Of a stretch of 64,000 nucleotides of DNA, positions 28,116-37,297 are shown piece by piece. Position 1 is the first letter of the stretch, and each line of letters opens with the position of its first letter. The position numbers were made by a program, and so were the translations under genes. The stretch lies in NCBI GenBank assembly GCA_963709175.1, contig CAVPVK010000007.1, forward strand, positions 1,178,001-1,242,000, in the 5' to 3' direction. The notes below the pieces were generated by a model that did not search any database, was not told the DNA's origin, and was given only the letters and a program-made list of their open reading frames with translations. The DNA comes from JANXQG01 sp963709175 (lineage in GTDB: Bacteria > Planctomycetota > Planctomycetia > Pirellulales > Thermoguttaceae).

Positions 28116-28881
28116 TCTTTTCTTCCTTGTGTACGAGACTTCGAACCTTTCGCATCCACGTCCAAACCGCGCACTCCAACCGCTACGCCAACCACGCGCA
28201 GCAACCCGGCACGGAAAACGCTCAAGGGAAACCAGACCCAGCCAAGAACGGGCGCAGTGCCAGACTCCCTTTGAGAGTCACCGTGTAGAACCACTGCTCG
28301 CAGACAGACTATAACGACTCACGCTGGGAGTCGCGCTGCTGCGGACGAAGGCTCGCGGGTTGCGCTGCCTGCTGCAAAAAATGGGTGCTGCGTTACGGGC
28401 TGCAAAACAGATTGCAGCCCGCTCGATGGCTAAGGGCCTGCACGACTGCAAGCTCTGCCACCGCAAGTACTCCTCATTCTAGCAGGTTTTCCATTCCGGC
28501 AAGTATCTTGCGAGGGAGGTCATCCAGGGGATTACGTTGGCGAGACTATTCGCACCCCCCGCAAAGCGATGATCGCCGGGCTTCGGGTCTTGGCGTCGGA
28601 GTTTTCGCACACTGAAGCCGATCTCCATCCCACGTCATGATCAGAATCAATAACCCGAAAGAGCGGAGACGCCATCGGTCGAGGACCATGACGTACCGTA
28701 CGATGCCTGCCGCCATCGGGTGGCAGGCGATCGGATCTTCTTTTAGCCTTCATCGCCTTTCTCGCTGGTAACAGCGAACTCGCGGGCCGAGACTGCATTG
28801 AAAAGGCCTGAACACCCCGAACAGCCGGGCCACCCGGCGACCAGTGAATCTCGCTGCAAGACAAAGCACGACCCGCAATGT
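28116..28881. other. Intergenic region upstream of the PEP-CTERM gene
   Basis: About 770 bases. Short open frames on the minus strand carry no recognisable domain. It must contain the promoter of the PEP-CTERM gene, but no confident promoter was identified. Confidence 0.5.
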
Positions 28882-29388
28882 CTACGCATGTCGGCCTGGT
28901 CGGTCTTGCCGGCTTTCCGGATTCGGCCCATCAACGCCGCGTCCTCTTTTTCTGTTCCCGACGCGAGAGAGAATTTCGCCATCCCGAATCGTCCAATCGA
29001 GATTGGGATTGGCGGCTTGCGTCATAAGGTTCAGCGCGGAGCGGAGCGTGATTTGTCTCGCGTGAAGCGTAATCGGCTCATCCACCGTCAACCAATCCTC
29101 GGTCAACGACTTGGAGTCCATGCGGATTGGCACGCTCGACCGTCGCTTAATCTGCCGGACGGCGCGATTGTAGGGCACTTCGTCGAAATCGACCGAGACC
29201 AGCTCGTCCAGGGCTTTGCTGGCCTCAACGGAAACCCTGCCCGTCACTTCAGCGGAGGCGGCGCGTCCCGCTGCCACAGCGATGAGGCCGCCAATCGCGA
29301 CCCAGGCCAGCACTCTTGAGGCTGGCCTCTGGAGAAGTGGCAACGCATAGGAGGTAGCTCGTGATCGCGCGTTTCGGAATCCGTCCAT
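28882..29388 (-). CDS. Small exported protein with STN/secretin-like domain
   Basis: 168 residues. An N-terminal hydrophobic segment (VLAWVAIGGLIAVAAGRAAS) gives a signal peptide or anchor. The middle (VDFDEVPYNRAVRQIKRRS, then ITLHARQITLRSALNLMTQA) matches the pattern of secretin and TonB short N-terminal domains: a beta-alpha-beta unit with ITL and LRSALN motifs. In longer proteins this domain binds partner proteins at the outer membrane. Here it stands alone, as in several planctomycetes. Its partner is unknown, and nearby genes give no clear clue. Confidence 0.6.
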   Translation of the reverse strand: MDGFRNARSRATSYALPLLQRPASRVLAWVAIGGLIAVAAGRAASAEVTGRVSVEASKALDELVSVDFDEVPYNRAVRQIKRRSSVPIRMDSKSLTEDWLTVDEPITLHARQITLRSALNLMTQAANPNLDWTIRDGEILSRVGNRKRGRGVDGPNPESRQDRPGRHA

Positions 29389-29591
29389 TGCGTCCTCTCG
29401 ATAGGCAAATCAATGATTGGCCTGCACGCCGCCCAGGCCGCAGTGCCCGCCGCCTGGCCTGTATTCTACAGCGCCGCGGCACCCTGCACCACAACGCGAC
29501 GTGCGGTCCGCGGACGAAGAAAAGGTCGCATCCACCAAATCCAGGGCATCTGGGTAATTTGAGAGCATCAGCCATCTTCCTTCCGCGTTCA

Positions 29592-29927
29592 TCACCCGCG
29601 GGCCGGCGGGGGCACGTAGAGCTCGCTGGGAACCCGTTCCTCCCGCGGGGCCGTTTGCGGGGTCAGGAAACCTTGGGGCGACTGATTGAGCACGAAGCCA
29701 ATTCCCACCGCGACAGCGGAGACCACGACGCCCGCCACGCACCACCGCAGACTCTGCGACCCGAAAAATGCCATCGCCAGGCCGATGATGCCAAAGGCCA
29801 GGCCGACAGCCCCCAAGGGAAGGCCCAGGACCGGCAGGAAGAAGAGCAACGTCCCCACGCTGCCCAGGATCACGGAGGCCAATCCCATACCCGGCTGGGG
29901 TTCAGAGTTTGACGAGATGTTGCTCAT
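29592..29927 (-). CDS. Small membrane protein, DUF4190-like
   Basis: 111 residues with two or three predicted transmembrane helices (ASVILGSVGTLLFFLPVLGL, LAFGIIGLAMAFFG, WCVAGVVVSAVAVGIG) and a Pro-rich tail. The Gly-rich helix pattern resembles DUF4190-type proteins. It starts 22 bases after the end of the oxidase subunit IV gene, so it may be the last gene of the respiratory operon. No function is known for it, and a role in oxidase assembly would be a guess. Confidence 0.55.
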   Translation of the reverse strand: MSNISSNSEPQPGMGLASVILGSVGTLLFFLPVLGLPLGAVGLAFGIIGLAMAFFGSQSLRWCVAGVVVSAVAVGIGFVLNQSPQGFLTPQTAPREERVPSELYVPPPARG

Positions 29928-29949
29928 GTTGCACTCCTCGATCGCGCCG

Positions 29950-30258
29950 TCAATGTCCCGGCAGGCTGGGCAGCAGGTCCCGCGTGAGATAATCGGCCAT
30001 CGTCAACGAGAAAAAGACGACCACCAACCAGAAAATCGTCACGGCGATCACTGCCCGCGTCGCCCCAGTGCTGTGCAGGGCGTGCATGAAGAAAAGCACC
30101 ACCAGCGCGGCCTTGACCACGGCGATCGACTGCCCGGCAATAATATGCCCGGCAGGCGAAAACGGCGCGAAGGAAAGACCTACCGTGAGGATCGTCAAGG
30201 CAATCAGGATCAAGAGCACGATAATATACGTGGCGGGCGAAACCAGGCGTTCGGACAT
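29950..30258 (-). CDS. ctaF: Cytochrome c oxidase subunit IV
   Basis: A 102-residue integral membrane protein with three helices (TYIIVLLILIALTILTVGL, VVKAALVVLFFMHALHST, VIAVTIFWLVVVFFSLTMA). This is the bacterial subunit IV pattern seen after ctaE in caa3-type oxidase operons. The VVKAALVVLFFMHA motif is characteristic. Subunit IV is thought to stabilise the oxidase rather than catalyse. It lies 27 bases after ctaE on the same strand. Confidence 0.85.
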   Translation of the reverse strand: MSERLVSPATYIIVLLILIALTILTVGLSFAPFSPAGHIIAGQSIAVVKAALVVLFFMHALHSTGATRAVIAVTIFWLVVVFFSLTMADYLTRDLLPSLPGH

Positions 30259-30285
30259 GATCTTTCTCCAGCGTGAAGCGGCGCG

Positions 30286-31017
30286 TCAGCCCCAGTGATG
30301 GGGACCCAACAGGTAGAGCGTCGGCAACAGGAATATCCAGACGATGTCGACAAAGTGCCAGTAAAGGGCTGTGACATCGACGGGCGAATAATAATCGGCG
30401 GAAAAATAGCCTTTTTGGGCCAACACCAGCATCACCAGCACCGCGCAGATCCCGATCGTCACGTGCACAGCGTGCAGGGCGGTCATGACCCAATACAGGA
30501 AAAAGAACAGCTTGACGTGCGGAACCTGGTCGGGGCGGAGGCCGTCGCGGATCCAATCGGCCGGATCAAACCGCCAGCCGGGAATCAGGTTGTCGCGGTA
30601 ATCGAGGTAGTATTCCAATCCCTTGAGGCAGAGGAAACAGAGGCCCAGCACGGCCGTCGCCGCAAGAAACGCCACGATCTGCTTGCGCTTGCCGAGCTGG
30701 GCGGAATGCAGCGCCAGGACGATCGTTCCGCTGCTGACCAGCAGCACCAGCGTATTGATGCCGCCGATCTCCCATACAAGTTTCTCGCTGGCCTTCTCGA
30801 ATTCCAGCGGGTAAACGTAGTGGTAGACCGCCACGGAGAGGAACAAGGCCCCGAAGAACATGACCTCGGTCGCCAGAAAGACCCACATGCCCAGCACGGC
30901 CGTCTTGTGCTGCTGATCGAGGTTCGCGTACTGCTCCTCGAGCACCCGGCGGTCGAAAAACGTGCCTTCCAGGGCCTCGACTTGCTCGGCGGTGAGGAGT
31001 GTCCGGTCAGGGTTCAT
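30286..31017 (-). CDS. ctaE: Cytochrome c oxidase subunit III
   Basis: 243 residues from MNPDRTLLTAEQ. The frame is open further upstream, but this ATG overlaps the ctaD stop by 11 bases. The hydrophobic profile is that of the seven-helix heme-copper oxidase subunit III: GMWVFLATEVMFFGALFL with the conserved Glu in ATE, GLEYYLDY, LYWVMTALHAVHVTIG, and the closing YWHFVDIVWIFLLPTLYL. It supports oxygen access and stability of subunit I. No heme or metal site is expected. Confidence 0.94.
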   Translation of the reverse strand: MNPDRTLLTAEQVEALEGTFFDRRVLEEQYANLDQQHKTAVLGMWVFLATEVMFFGALFLSVAVYHYVYPLEFEKASEKLVWEIGGINTLVLLVSSGTIVLALHSAQLGKRKQIVAFLAATAVLGLCFLCLKGLEYYLDYRDNLIPGWRFDPADWIRDGLRPDQVPHVKLFFFLYWVMTALHAVHVTIGICAVLVMLVLAQKGYFSADYYSPVDVTALYWHFVDIVWIFLLPTLYLLGPHHWG

Positions 31018-32650
31018 TTTGGGCCTTTTGGGAATGGTATTGGTAAGGCGACTGATACACGACCGGCGTGCTCTCGAAGTTCTCTTTAGGCGGCGGGGAT
31101 GCGGTCTGCCACTCAAGCCCCGTGGCCCGCCAGGGATTGGGGCCAGCCGGCCTGCCCCACCAGAGCGAGGCGATCATGTAGCACAGCGGCAGGACGTAAC
31201 CCACGCCCAGGATCGAGGCCCCGGCCGTCGACAGCACGTTCCAGACCTGAAAGACGGGATCGTAGTTGTGCAAGCGCCGCACCATGCCGTTGAATCCCAT
31301 GACGAACTGAGGCAGGAACGTGAGGAAGAAGCCGATGAAGGTGATGATCGCGGCCACCCGCGACCAACCGTCGGAATACATCCGTCCCGTGATCTTCGGC
31401 CACCAGAAGTGCAGCCCCGCCATGTAGCCCATGACCATGCCGCCGACCATGATGAAATGGAAATGCGCGACGACGAAATAGGTATCGTGGACGTGGATGT
31501 CCATGCCCAGGGCTGCCAGGAAGAGGCCCGTCAGCCCGCCGAAGGTGAACAGGCCGACGAAACCCAGGGCATAGAGCATGGGGGCCTCGAAGGTGATCGA
31601 TCCCTTGTACAGCGTGGCCGTCCAGTTGAAGACCTTGATCGCTGAGGGCACCGCGACCATGAAGCTCAGAACGGAAAAGACCAGGGCCGCGTACAGGGAA
31701 ATGCCCGCCACGAACATGTGGTGCGCCCAGACGAAGAAGGCCAGGGCGGCGATGCCGAACGAGGAATAGGCCACGAAGTGATATCCGTAAAGCTGCTTCC
31801 GCGCAAAACAGGGGATGACCTCGCTCACTACGCCCATGCCCGGCAGGATCATGATGTAGACCGCTGGGTGCGAATAGAACCAGAAGAGGTGCTGGAAGAG
31901 CAGAGGATCGCCCCCCAGCGCCGGATCGAAGATGCCCACCTGCCAAAGCCGCTCGACGACGACCAGGATCAGGGCCATGGCCAGCACGGGCACGGCGAGG
32001 AGGAAAATGAAGCTCGTGGCGTATATCGTCCAGACGAAGATCGGCAGACGGAACCACGTCAGCCCGGGGGCGCGCATCCAGTGTACCGTGACGATGAAGT
32101 TCAGGCCGGTGGCCAGCGACGAAAAGCCGGCGATCACCACGCCCACCAACGCGAGCACGACGTTGTAATGCGACGATTCCGTGCTGTAGGGCGTGTAGAA
32201 GGTCCAGCCGGTGTCCACCCCGCCGCAGAGCACGGCGATCAGGGTCCAGGCGGCCCCGAACATGAAGAGGTACCAGCTCAAGAGGTTCAAGCGGGGAAAG
32301 GCCAGGTCGCGGGCGCCGATCATCATTGGCAGCAGGAAGTTGCCCAGCACCGTGGGGATCACCGGCACGAGAAAGAAAAACACCATGAGCACGCCGTGCA
32401 TCGTGAAGAGCCTGTTGTAGGTGTCGGCGGAAACCAGGCCCCCCTCCGGCGTGAGCAGGTTCAAGCGGTCGATGCCGATCGCCAGGCCGCCGAGAAAGAA
32501 CACCGCCGTAATGGGAATCAGGTACAAAAGCGCGATCCGCTTGTGGTCCTTGGTGAAGAGCCACGAGATGACGCCGTGAGACTCGTTGAGATAGTTGGGC
32601 GGCTCGATCGGGGCGGAGATGCCGTTCGTGCTGGTGTCCTGGTAGCTCAT
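31007..32650 (-). CDS. ctaD: Cytochrome c oxidase subunit I, A2-type
   Basis: A 547-residue catalytic subunit of the terminal oxidase: reduces O2 to water at the heme a3-CuB centre and pumps protons. Twelve helices are expected. Visible motifs are TMHGVLMVFFFLVP (low-spin heme ligand), YSHPAVYIMILPG (CuB His with the cross-linked Tyr region downstream), WAHHMF (two CuB His), and DTYFVVAHFHFIMVGG (heme ligands). Helix VI carries Tyr-Ser before HP in place of the Glu of A1 enzymes, which marks the A2 subtype used by many caa3 oxidases. It lies six bases after ctaC. Confidence 0.96.
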   Translation of the reverse strand: MSYQDTSTNGISAPIEPPNYLNESHGVISWLFTKDHKRIALLYLIPITAVFFLGGLAIGIDRLNLLTPEGGLVSADTYNRLFTMHGVLMVFFFLVPVIPTVLGNFLLPMMIGARDLAFPRLNLLSWYLFMFGAAWTLIAVLCGGVDTGWTFYTPYSTESSHYNVVLALVGVVIAGFSSLATGLNFIVTVHWMRAPGLTWFRLPIFVWTIYATSFIFLLAVPVLAMALILVVVERLWQVGIFDPALGGDPLLFQHLFWFYSHPAVYIMILPGMGVVSEVIPCFARKQLYGYHFVAYSSFGIAALAFFVWAHHMFVAGISLYAALVFSVLSFMVAVPSAIKVFNWTATLYKGSITFEAPMLYALGFVGLFTFGGLTGLFLAALGMDIHVHDTYFVVAHFHFIMVGGMVMGYMAGLHFWWPKITGRMYSDGWSRVAAIITFIGFFLTFLPQFVMGFNGMVRRLHNYDPVFQVWNVLSTAGASILGVGYVLPLCYMIASLWWGRPAGPNPWRATGLEWQTASPPPKENFESTPVVYQSPYQYHSQKAQNEP

Positions 32651-32656
32651 CGGCGA

Positions 32657-33658
32657 CTACTCCTTGCTGTTGATGGGCGGCGTCGTCGTGGGCTGCGGAT
32701 AGCTCTCCACGCGGTTGGGCGTCTTTCCCGGTCGCAACGACTTGATGAAGGCGATCAACTGGTAGATTTCCTCCTCGCTCAATTGGCCCTTGAAGGTGGG
32801 CATGATGTTCTCGTAACCCGCCGGAATTTGGGCGCTGGGGTTCAGGAGCTTTTCGCGGATGTAAGTTTCGTCGGCCTTGACACTGCGGCCGTTGTCGAGG
32901 ACGACGGTCTTGCCGAAGAGGTTTTCCAGCACGGGCGCACGGGCTTCCGCGTCGGCGCTATGGCAACTGACGCAGCGGTACTTGAGAAAGACCTTGCGTC
33001 CTTCCAAGGCCATCGATCCTTCGGCCCCCAACTGCAGCCAGCGGCCATAGTCGCCGGGCTCCATGGCGATCACGTTGCCCGTCATGCCCGCGTGGTTCGT
33101 GCCGCAATATTGCGAGCAGTACAGGCGATACGTCCCCGGTTGCGTGGCCTGGAACCAGACCGACGTGTAGCGGTCGGGCAAGACGTCCATGTGGATGCGG
33201 AAATCGGGAACGAAGAGGCTGTGGATCACGTCCTCCGAGGTCATCAACAATCGCACCGGCCGGCCGACGGGCACGTGCAGGGCGTTGATCTCGCGCTGCC
33301 CCTCAGGGTGCTGGAACTTCCACATCCACTGCTTGCCCATGACGTAGACCGTGGCGGCGTCGGCGGGCGGCTGGAAAGCGCCGAAATAGACCTTCGCCCC
33401 GAAGACAAAGATCACCATGAAGATGGCCAGCGGGACGAAAGTCCAGAACAGTTCCAGGGCCGTGGAGGACGGGGTCTCGGCCGGATTGCCCACCTCGCCG
33501 GGCCGGCGGCGGTAGCGGATGCAGAAGTACGTCATCAAGGTCGCCACGAGTAGAAGCACCGTGCCGCAGATGCAGACCAGCGATAAGAAGAGGAAGTCGA
33601 CTTGCTGGGCGGTGGTCGAGGCGCCGGGAGGAAAGAGGGCGATTTCCGCGAGCATCAT
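32657..33658 (-). CDS. ctaC: Cytochrome c oxidase subunit II with fused cytochrome c (caa3)
   Basis: 333 residues. Two N-terminal helices (FLFLSLVCICGTVLLLVA and LFWTFVPLAIFMVIFVFG) anchor a cupredoxin domain with the CuA motif YCSQYCGTNHAGM. A cytochrome c domain follows, with heme site CVSCH near residue 235 and axial Met probably in NIMPTFKGQ. Electrons from a soluble or complex III-bound cytochrome pass through this heme to CuA and subunit I. The fused heme defines the oxidase as caa3. The start overlaps the SCO stop by four bases. Confidence 0.95.
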   Translation of the reverse strand: MMLAEIALFPPGASTTAQQVDFLFLSLVCICGTVLLLVATLMTYFCIRYRRRPGEVGNPAETPSSTALELFWTFVPLAIFMVIFVFGAKVYFGAFQPPADAATVYVMGKQWMWKFQHPEGQREINALHVPVGRPVRLLMTSEDVIHSLFVPDFRIHMDVLPDRYTSVWFQATQPGTYRLYCSQYCGTNHAGMTGNVIAMEPGDYGRWLQLGAEGSMALEGRKVFLKYRCVSCHSADAEARAPVLENLFGKTVVLDNGRSVKADETYIREKLLNPSAQIPAGYENIMPTFKGQLSEEEIYQLIAFIKSLRPGKTPNRVESYPQPTTTPPINSKE

Positions 33659-34665
33659 GGGACTCCTTCCCGTGGGCTGGCGGCCGCCGCATCCGCATTG
33701 CCGGCTGGCGCATTGCCGGCTGGCGAATTGTCGGACGGCGCAGCCGCATCAATCGCGAGGCTGCCGGCGGCGGGCCGTCGCGAGTGTCGCCTCGCAAGGA
33801 ACCACACCATGCCGCCGAGCATGACGATCGTGCAAACCGCGCCCAAGCGGAGCAGCTTCAAGATGCTCGCCGTGTACTTTCCGCTGGCTGGATCGTAGTG
33901 GAAGCAGTAGAGAAACACCTCGTCGGTGGGCGAGCCGATCTTTTCGGCTGAGGCTTCCACCAGCGTCAGCCGCAGGTCGCGCGCCGGAAACTGGACGCCA
34001 TAGAAATACCGGGAAATCTTGCCTTGGGGCGTAAGGACGACGATTCCGCTGGTGTGAATGAACTGGTCCTCCTTGGCGTCGTAGACGTAGCGAAAACCGA
34101 TGGCACGGGCCAACTGCTTGATCGCGTCCGGCCTGCCGGTGAGGAAGTGCCAGCCCTCGTTCGCAGCGGGCCCCCCGTAAGCGGCCGCATAGTTCTTCTT
34201 CTTGGCCGCCGCCAGGTCGGGCGTCTCCCGCGGGTCAAAGCTGACCGTCACCACCTCGTAGTCTTTGCCGGGCGTGAATGACATGTCCCGCATGGCCTGC
34301 GTCAGTCCGTTGAGGACTAGCGTGCAGAGCATGCGGCAGCGATAGTAGGCCATCACGAGGATGACCGGCCGATCGCCGAAGTAATCGCCCAGCTTCACGG
34401 CCCTGCCGGCCTCGTCAGTGAATTTCAGGTCCAAGGGGACCTGCTCGTCGAGGCGCTGGTCGAAACCGACGTCGCGCAGCACGGCCGGAGCTTGCTGGGC
34501 CTGGCCAAAGGCGACCGCGGGGGCAAGGGCCAATGCCAGAAGGATGGCCCAGGGCCTGCACCAGCCCGCGAGCCCAGTGCAACGTTCGCCGATATCAATG
34601 GTCTCAAACTGCAAACGACGACGTGCTATTTGCGACATTCCAGTTTGGGTAACGGTGATTTTCAT
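33655..34665 (-). CDS. SCO1/SenC-family copper chaperone, C-terminal membrane anchor
   Basis: 336 residues. A signal peptide (WAILLALALAPAVAFGQ, preceded by a long N-region) leads to a thioredoxin-fold domain with the copper site YYRCRMLC (CxxxC) and the distal His in QFIHTSG. A C-terminal helix (LGAVCTIVMLGGMVWFLA) adds a second anchor, found in ACIII-linked SCO proteins. SCO delivers copper to the CuA centre of ctaC, the next gene. The Ala/Asn/Gly-rich tail is low complexity. It overlaps both neighbours by four bases. Confidence 0.9.
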   Translation of the reverse strand: MKITVTQTGMSQIARRRLQFETIDIGERCTGLAGWCRPWAILLALALAPAVAFGQAQQAPAVLRDVGFDQRLDEQVPLDLKFTDEAGRAVKLGDYFGDRPVILVMAYYRCRMLCTLVLNGLTQAMRDMSFTPGKDYEVVTVSFDPRETPDLAAAKKKNYAAAYGGPAANEGWHFLTGRPDAIKQLARAIGFRYVYDAKEDQFIHTSGIVVLTPQGKISRYFYGVQFPARDLRLTLVEASAEKIGSPTDEVFLYCFHYDPASGKYTASILKLLRLGAVCTIVMLGGMVWFLARRHSRRPAAGSLAIDAAAPSDNSPAGNAPAGNADAAAASPREGVP

Positions 34666-35261
34666 GGCGATGGTCCTCGGAACATGCGGCCGGAATTGGA
34701 TTGCCCAGCGTCCAGCAGACCGTTGGCGTCCCGGCCCGGAGCCCCTTTCGCGTCGACCGGCAGATGGCCGGCCACCTCCTTGATGGCCTCTGCGATGGGA
34801 ATGTGCACGAAGCCCTTTTCCGCCGTCGGGCCGTAATGGTTAAGCTGCGTTTCCTCATCCGCTAGTTGTTTGTCGGCGGCCGTGGCCTCGTCGGTCGTCA
34901 TGGGCGTCATCCGTTGCCGGCGGTCCCGCTGCCCCAGTCCCGGCCCGCGGTCCAACTCCTCCAACCGCGGTTCTGGAGGCAAGGCCGTGGAAGGAACGGG
35001 CGCCATGGGATAGGGCGATCGTTTCGCCTTCTCCTCGGCGGCTTCCTGCGACCAGTAGAACCTCCAGACGGCGAAATACATAACGGCCCCAATTACGCAA
35101 GTCGCCACGATCAGGGCCAGGATGCAGCCCCAACGAATGTCTTTCTCTTCATACCGCACCTCCGGGTGCTCGAGAGGGCCGTTGGTATGGCACGTCTCCG
35201 CCGCCTCGTGGCCGTCGGGCCGCCCCAAGGGTCCGCCTGCGGAAATCCGGTCGCTATCCAT
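34662..35261 (-). CDS. Single-span membrane protein of the ACIII-oxidase operon
   Basis: 199 residues. An acidic cytoplasmic head is followed by one helix (WGCILALIVATCVIGAVMYF) and a soluble tail of about 120 residues, rich in Glu/Arg. The motif LNHYGPTAEKGFVHIPIAEA near the end is a recurring signature of hypothetical proteins located between actF and SCO in planctomycete respiratory operons. Its activity is unknown; a role in assembling or linking complex III and the oxidase is inferred from the constant position. The start overlaps the end of actF by eight bases. Confidence 0.65.
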   Translation of the reverse strand: MDSDRISAGGPLGRPDGHEAAETCHTNGPLEHPEVRYEEKDIRWGCILALIVATCVIGAVMYFAVWRFYWSQEAAEEKAKRSPYPMAPVPSTALPPEPRLEELDRGPGLGQRDRRQRMTPMTTDEATAADKQLADEETQLNHYGPTAEKGFVHIPIAEAIKEVAGHLPVDAKGAPGRDANGLLDAGQSNSGRMFRGPSP

Positions 35262-36483
35262 GGGCCAATGCCTCCTCCCGTTCCGCATCTTCGGCGTCAA
35301 GGCTGCGGAGGTGCAAGGCGGTGACGCGGTTATAGTCGTGCAGCGCCACCAGCGGCAGACGCCGCAATTGCACGACGTAGTACGCCAGCCAAATTCCGCC
35401 CATGCCGATCGGCAGCAGAATATCCAGCCAGATCTGTTCCGTCGGCACGGCAACCTCGGGAAGCACCTGGTAGTAATCGAACACCAGTTGCATCAGCAGG
35501 AGCAGTCCGGCGATCCAAGCCACGGCCTTGCTGTTCCGCTTGATGGGCCGCATCAGCAGGAGAAAGAAGGGGACCGCGAAGTGCAAGACGACGATCGCCC
35601 AAATCACGCACAGCCAGGCCGTGTTCCCGCGAGGAAGGTACCAGATGACGTCCACCTTCATATTGGCGATCCAGATCAGCATGAACTGGAACCACTCCAT
35701 GTAGGCCCAGAGGATGACAAAGACCAGCAGGAGACTGCCCAGATCGCGACGGACCTTATCGGAAACTACTTCAGCCAGCGGCGGCCGATCGACCAGCAGT
35801 GCCAGCACCACCAGCGCGAAGGCCAGCCCGGAAAGCAACTGTCCGGCGGCAAACAAGGGTCCCCAGATCGTCGAATGAAAAGTGGGATTGAGCGACATGA
35901 CCCAGTCGACGGCCGCGAAGTGCAAGCTTACGCCGTAGACCACGGCCCCCAAGGCACTGAGCTGCTGGCTCATCCATGCCAGCCGCGGATGGCCCGTGTC
36001 GTCTTGTCGCCGCGACCACGCGCCGAGGAAGAAGGCCATCCCTATCCAGAGCGCAAAGTAGATCGCGGCGCGGATCCAGAACCACTTGGGAGCGAGATAA
36101 AACTGCTGGTATTGGAGTTTCGGAAAGTGTTCCACCATTTCGGGCTGCGCCCAGACGTAGAGATAACGGATTCCCCAGGCGATCGGTACGAAGAGCACCG
36201 CCAGCAGCGGCAGCGTTCGCATCGCGGCCTCCAAGAACCGCCGGATCAGGAATCCCCAGCTTCCACTGGTCAGGTGATAGACCATCAAGAGGGCCATCGA
36301 GCCCAGCCCGATGCCCAGGAAGAAGACGAAGGACGCCAGGTAGGCGCGGAAGAACGACACCGCCATGTCCGGGCTGGATTGGCCGCCGATGGCGCACACA
36401 GCGATCGCGACGACGCCGATCCACAGCGGGTACCGCAGCCAGCGGCCGGTGTAGTAAAGTTCGCGCGTGTCGGTGTGGCTCAT
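35254..36483 (-). CDS. actF: Alternative complex III subunit ActF (NrfD-like)
   Basis: A 409-residue polytopic protein of the NrfD/PsrC type with about ten helices. With ActC it forms the membrane core that binds quinol in alternative complex III. Segments such as AYLASFVFFLGIGLGSMALL, YGVSLHFAAVDWVMSLNPTFH and LWAYMEWFQFMLIWIANM match ActF closely. No cofactor motif is expected. The start overlaps the end of actE by four bases. The frame is intact. Confidence 0.93.
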   Translation of the reverse strand: MSHTDTRELYYTGRWLRYPLWIGVVAIAVCAIGGQSSPDMAVSFFRAYLASFVFFLGIGLGSMALLMVYHLTSGSWGFLIRRFLEAAMRTLPLLAVLFVPIAWGIRYLYVWAQPEMVEHFPKLQYQQFYLAPKWFWIRAAIYFALWIGMAFFLGAWSRRQDDTGHPRLAWMSQQLSALGAVVYGVSLHFAAVDWVMSLNPTFHSTIWGPLFAAGQLLSGLAFALVVLALLVDRPPLAEVVSDKVRRDLGSLLLVFVILWAYMEWFQFMLIWIANMKVDVIWYLPRGNTAWLCVIWAIVVLHFAVPFFLLLMRPIKRNSKAVAWIAGLLLLMQLVFDYYQVLPEVAVPTEQIWLDILLPIGMGGIWLAYYVVQLRRLPLVALHDYNRVTALHLRSLDAEDAEREEALAHG

Positions 36484-37297
36484 GGGGCCTTTCCTTCCGG
36501 CGGATTTTCAGTTTCCCCCGATGGATTTTCGGCGGCGCTCTTCTGCTCCTTGTCCTGTGCCGACATGGCCAGCCGCATTTGGTCGGTCATTTGTCCCTCG
36601 GGGAAATGCTGGCTGGCCTGCAACGCCCGCAGGTAGCCGACGATGGCCCAGCGATCGCGCACCGGGATCTGGGCGCCGTAAGAGGGCATCGAGCCGTAGC
36701 CTTCGGTGATCACGGCGAAGAGGTGGCCCACCGGGGCCTTTCGCAGCCGCTCGATGTGGTACGACGGCGGGGCGGTGTAGCCCCGCTGGACGATCTTGCC
36801 TTGTCCCGTTCCCAAGGGATCGTGGCAGACGACGCAGTAGATCATGAAGCGATCCTGCCCGTGGCGCAAAACCTCGTCAGTCATGGGAATGGGAAAGGCG
36901 TCGACGAAGTCGTCGTAGCGGGTCGCTTCCGCCTTCTTGGCCTGTGGCGTGCCCGGCTCGGGCTGAACGACCGTCGGCACGGCCACGCCCTGCGGCCGCC
37001 CCTCCTTGTCGGTCTTCCTGCCCGTGAAATAGGCGATATTGGTTCGCAGGTACCCGCGGGCCACGGTGCCTTCGACGGCGGGGCGTACCGATCGGCCATC
37101 GGGAAAGAAATTGGACGGCACCAGCGGCTTATAGCTCGGCTGGTCGGCCATCTTCTGCTGGCAGCCCGATATCGCCAGGGCGATAAGCAGGGCGATGGAG
37201 CTCGTAGTACCGCCTTTAGGCGGAATGCCGCAGGGTGTCCCGCCGTCGCGAGGAAACCCGGCTAAAGCCGGTACTACGATTGCGCCGCGGTTCTCAT
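36480..37297 (-). pseudogene. actE: ActE monoheme cytochrome c, start disrupted by an inserted palindrome
   Basis: A cytochrome c subunit of alternative complex III that passes electrons on to the oxidase. The body has one heme site (YCVVCHDPLGTG), and a lipobox (SSIALLIALAISGC) marks the mature lipoprotein start. An ATG at 37297 overlaps the actD stop, as expected in this operon, but it reads only MRTAAQS before TAG. A 77-base palindrome (37203-37279) lies between that start and the lipobox and shifts the frame. Removing it would give MRTAAQ followed directly by the lipobox segment. The longer frame back to 37403 lies inside actD and has no good start. Expression of a functional ActE is therefore uncertain. 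Confidence 0.8.
37203..37279. repeat. 77-bp REP-like palindromic element
   Basis: The arms CGTAGTACCGCCTTTAGGCGG and its near-complement at the other end enclose a short GC-rich middle. Within each arm a smaller palindrome (CCGCCTTTAGGCGG and CCGGCTAAAGCCGG) keeps its own symmetry through compensating changes. It looks like a mobile repeat inserted near the start of actE. Confidence 0.8.

Noticed and set aside
31718..33553. Plus-strand open frame of 611 codons across ctaD and ctaC
   Set aside because: Antisense shadow of conserved oxidase genes in GC-rich DNA; no domain and no ribosome site.
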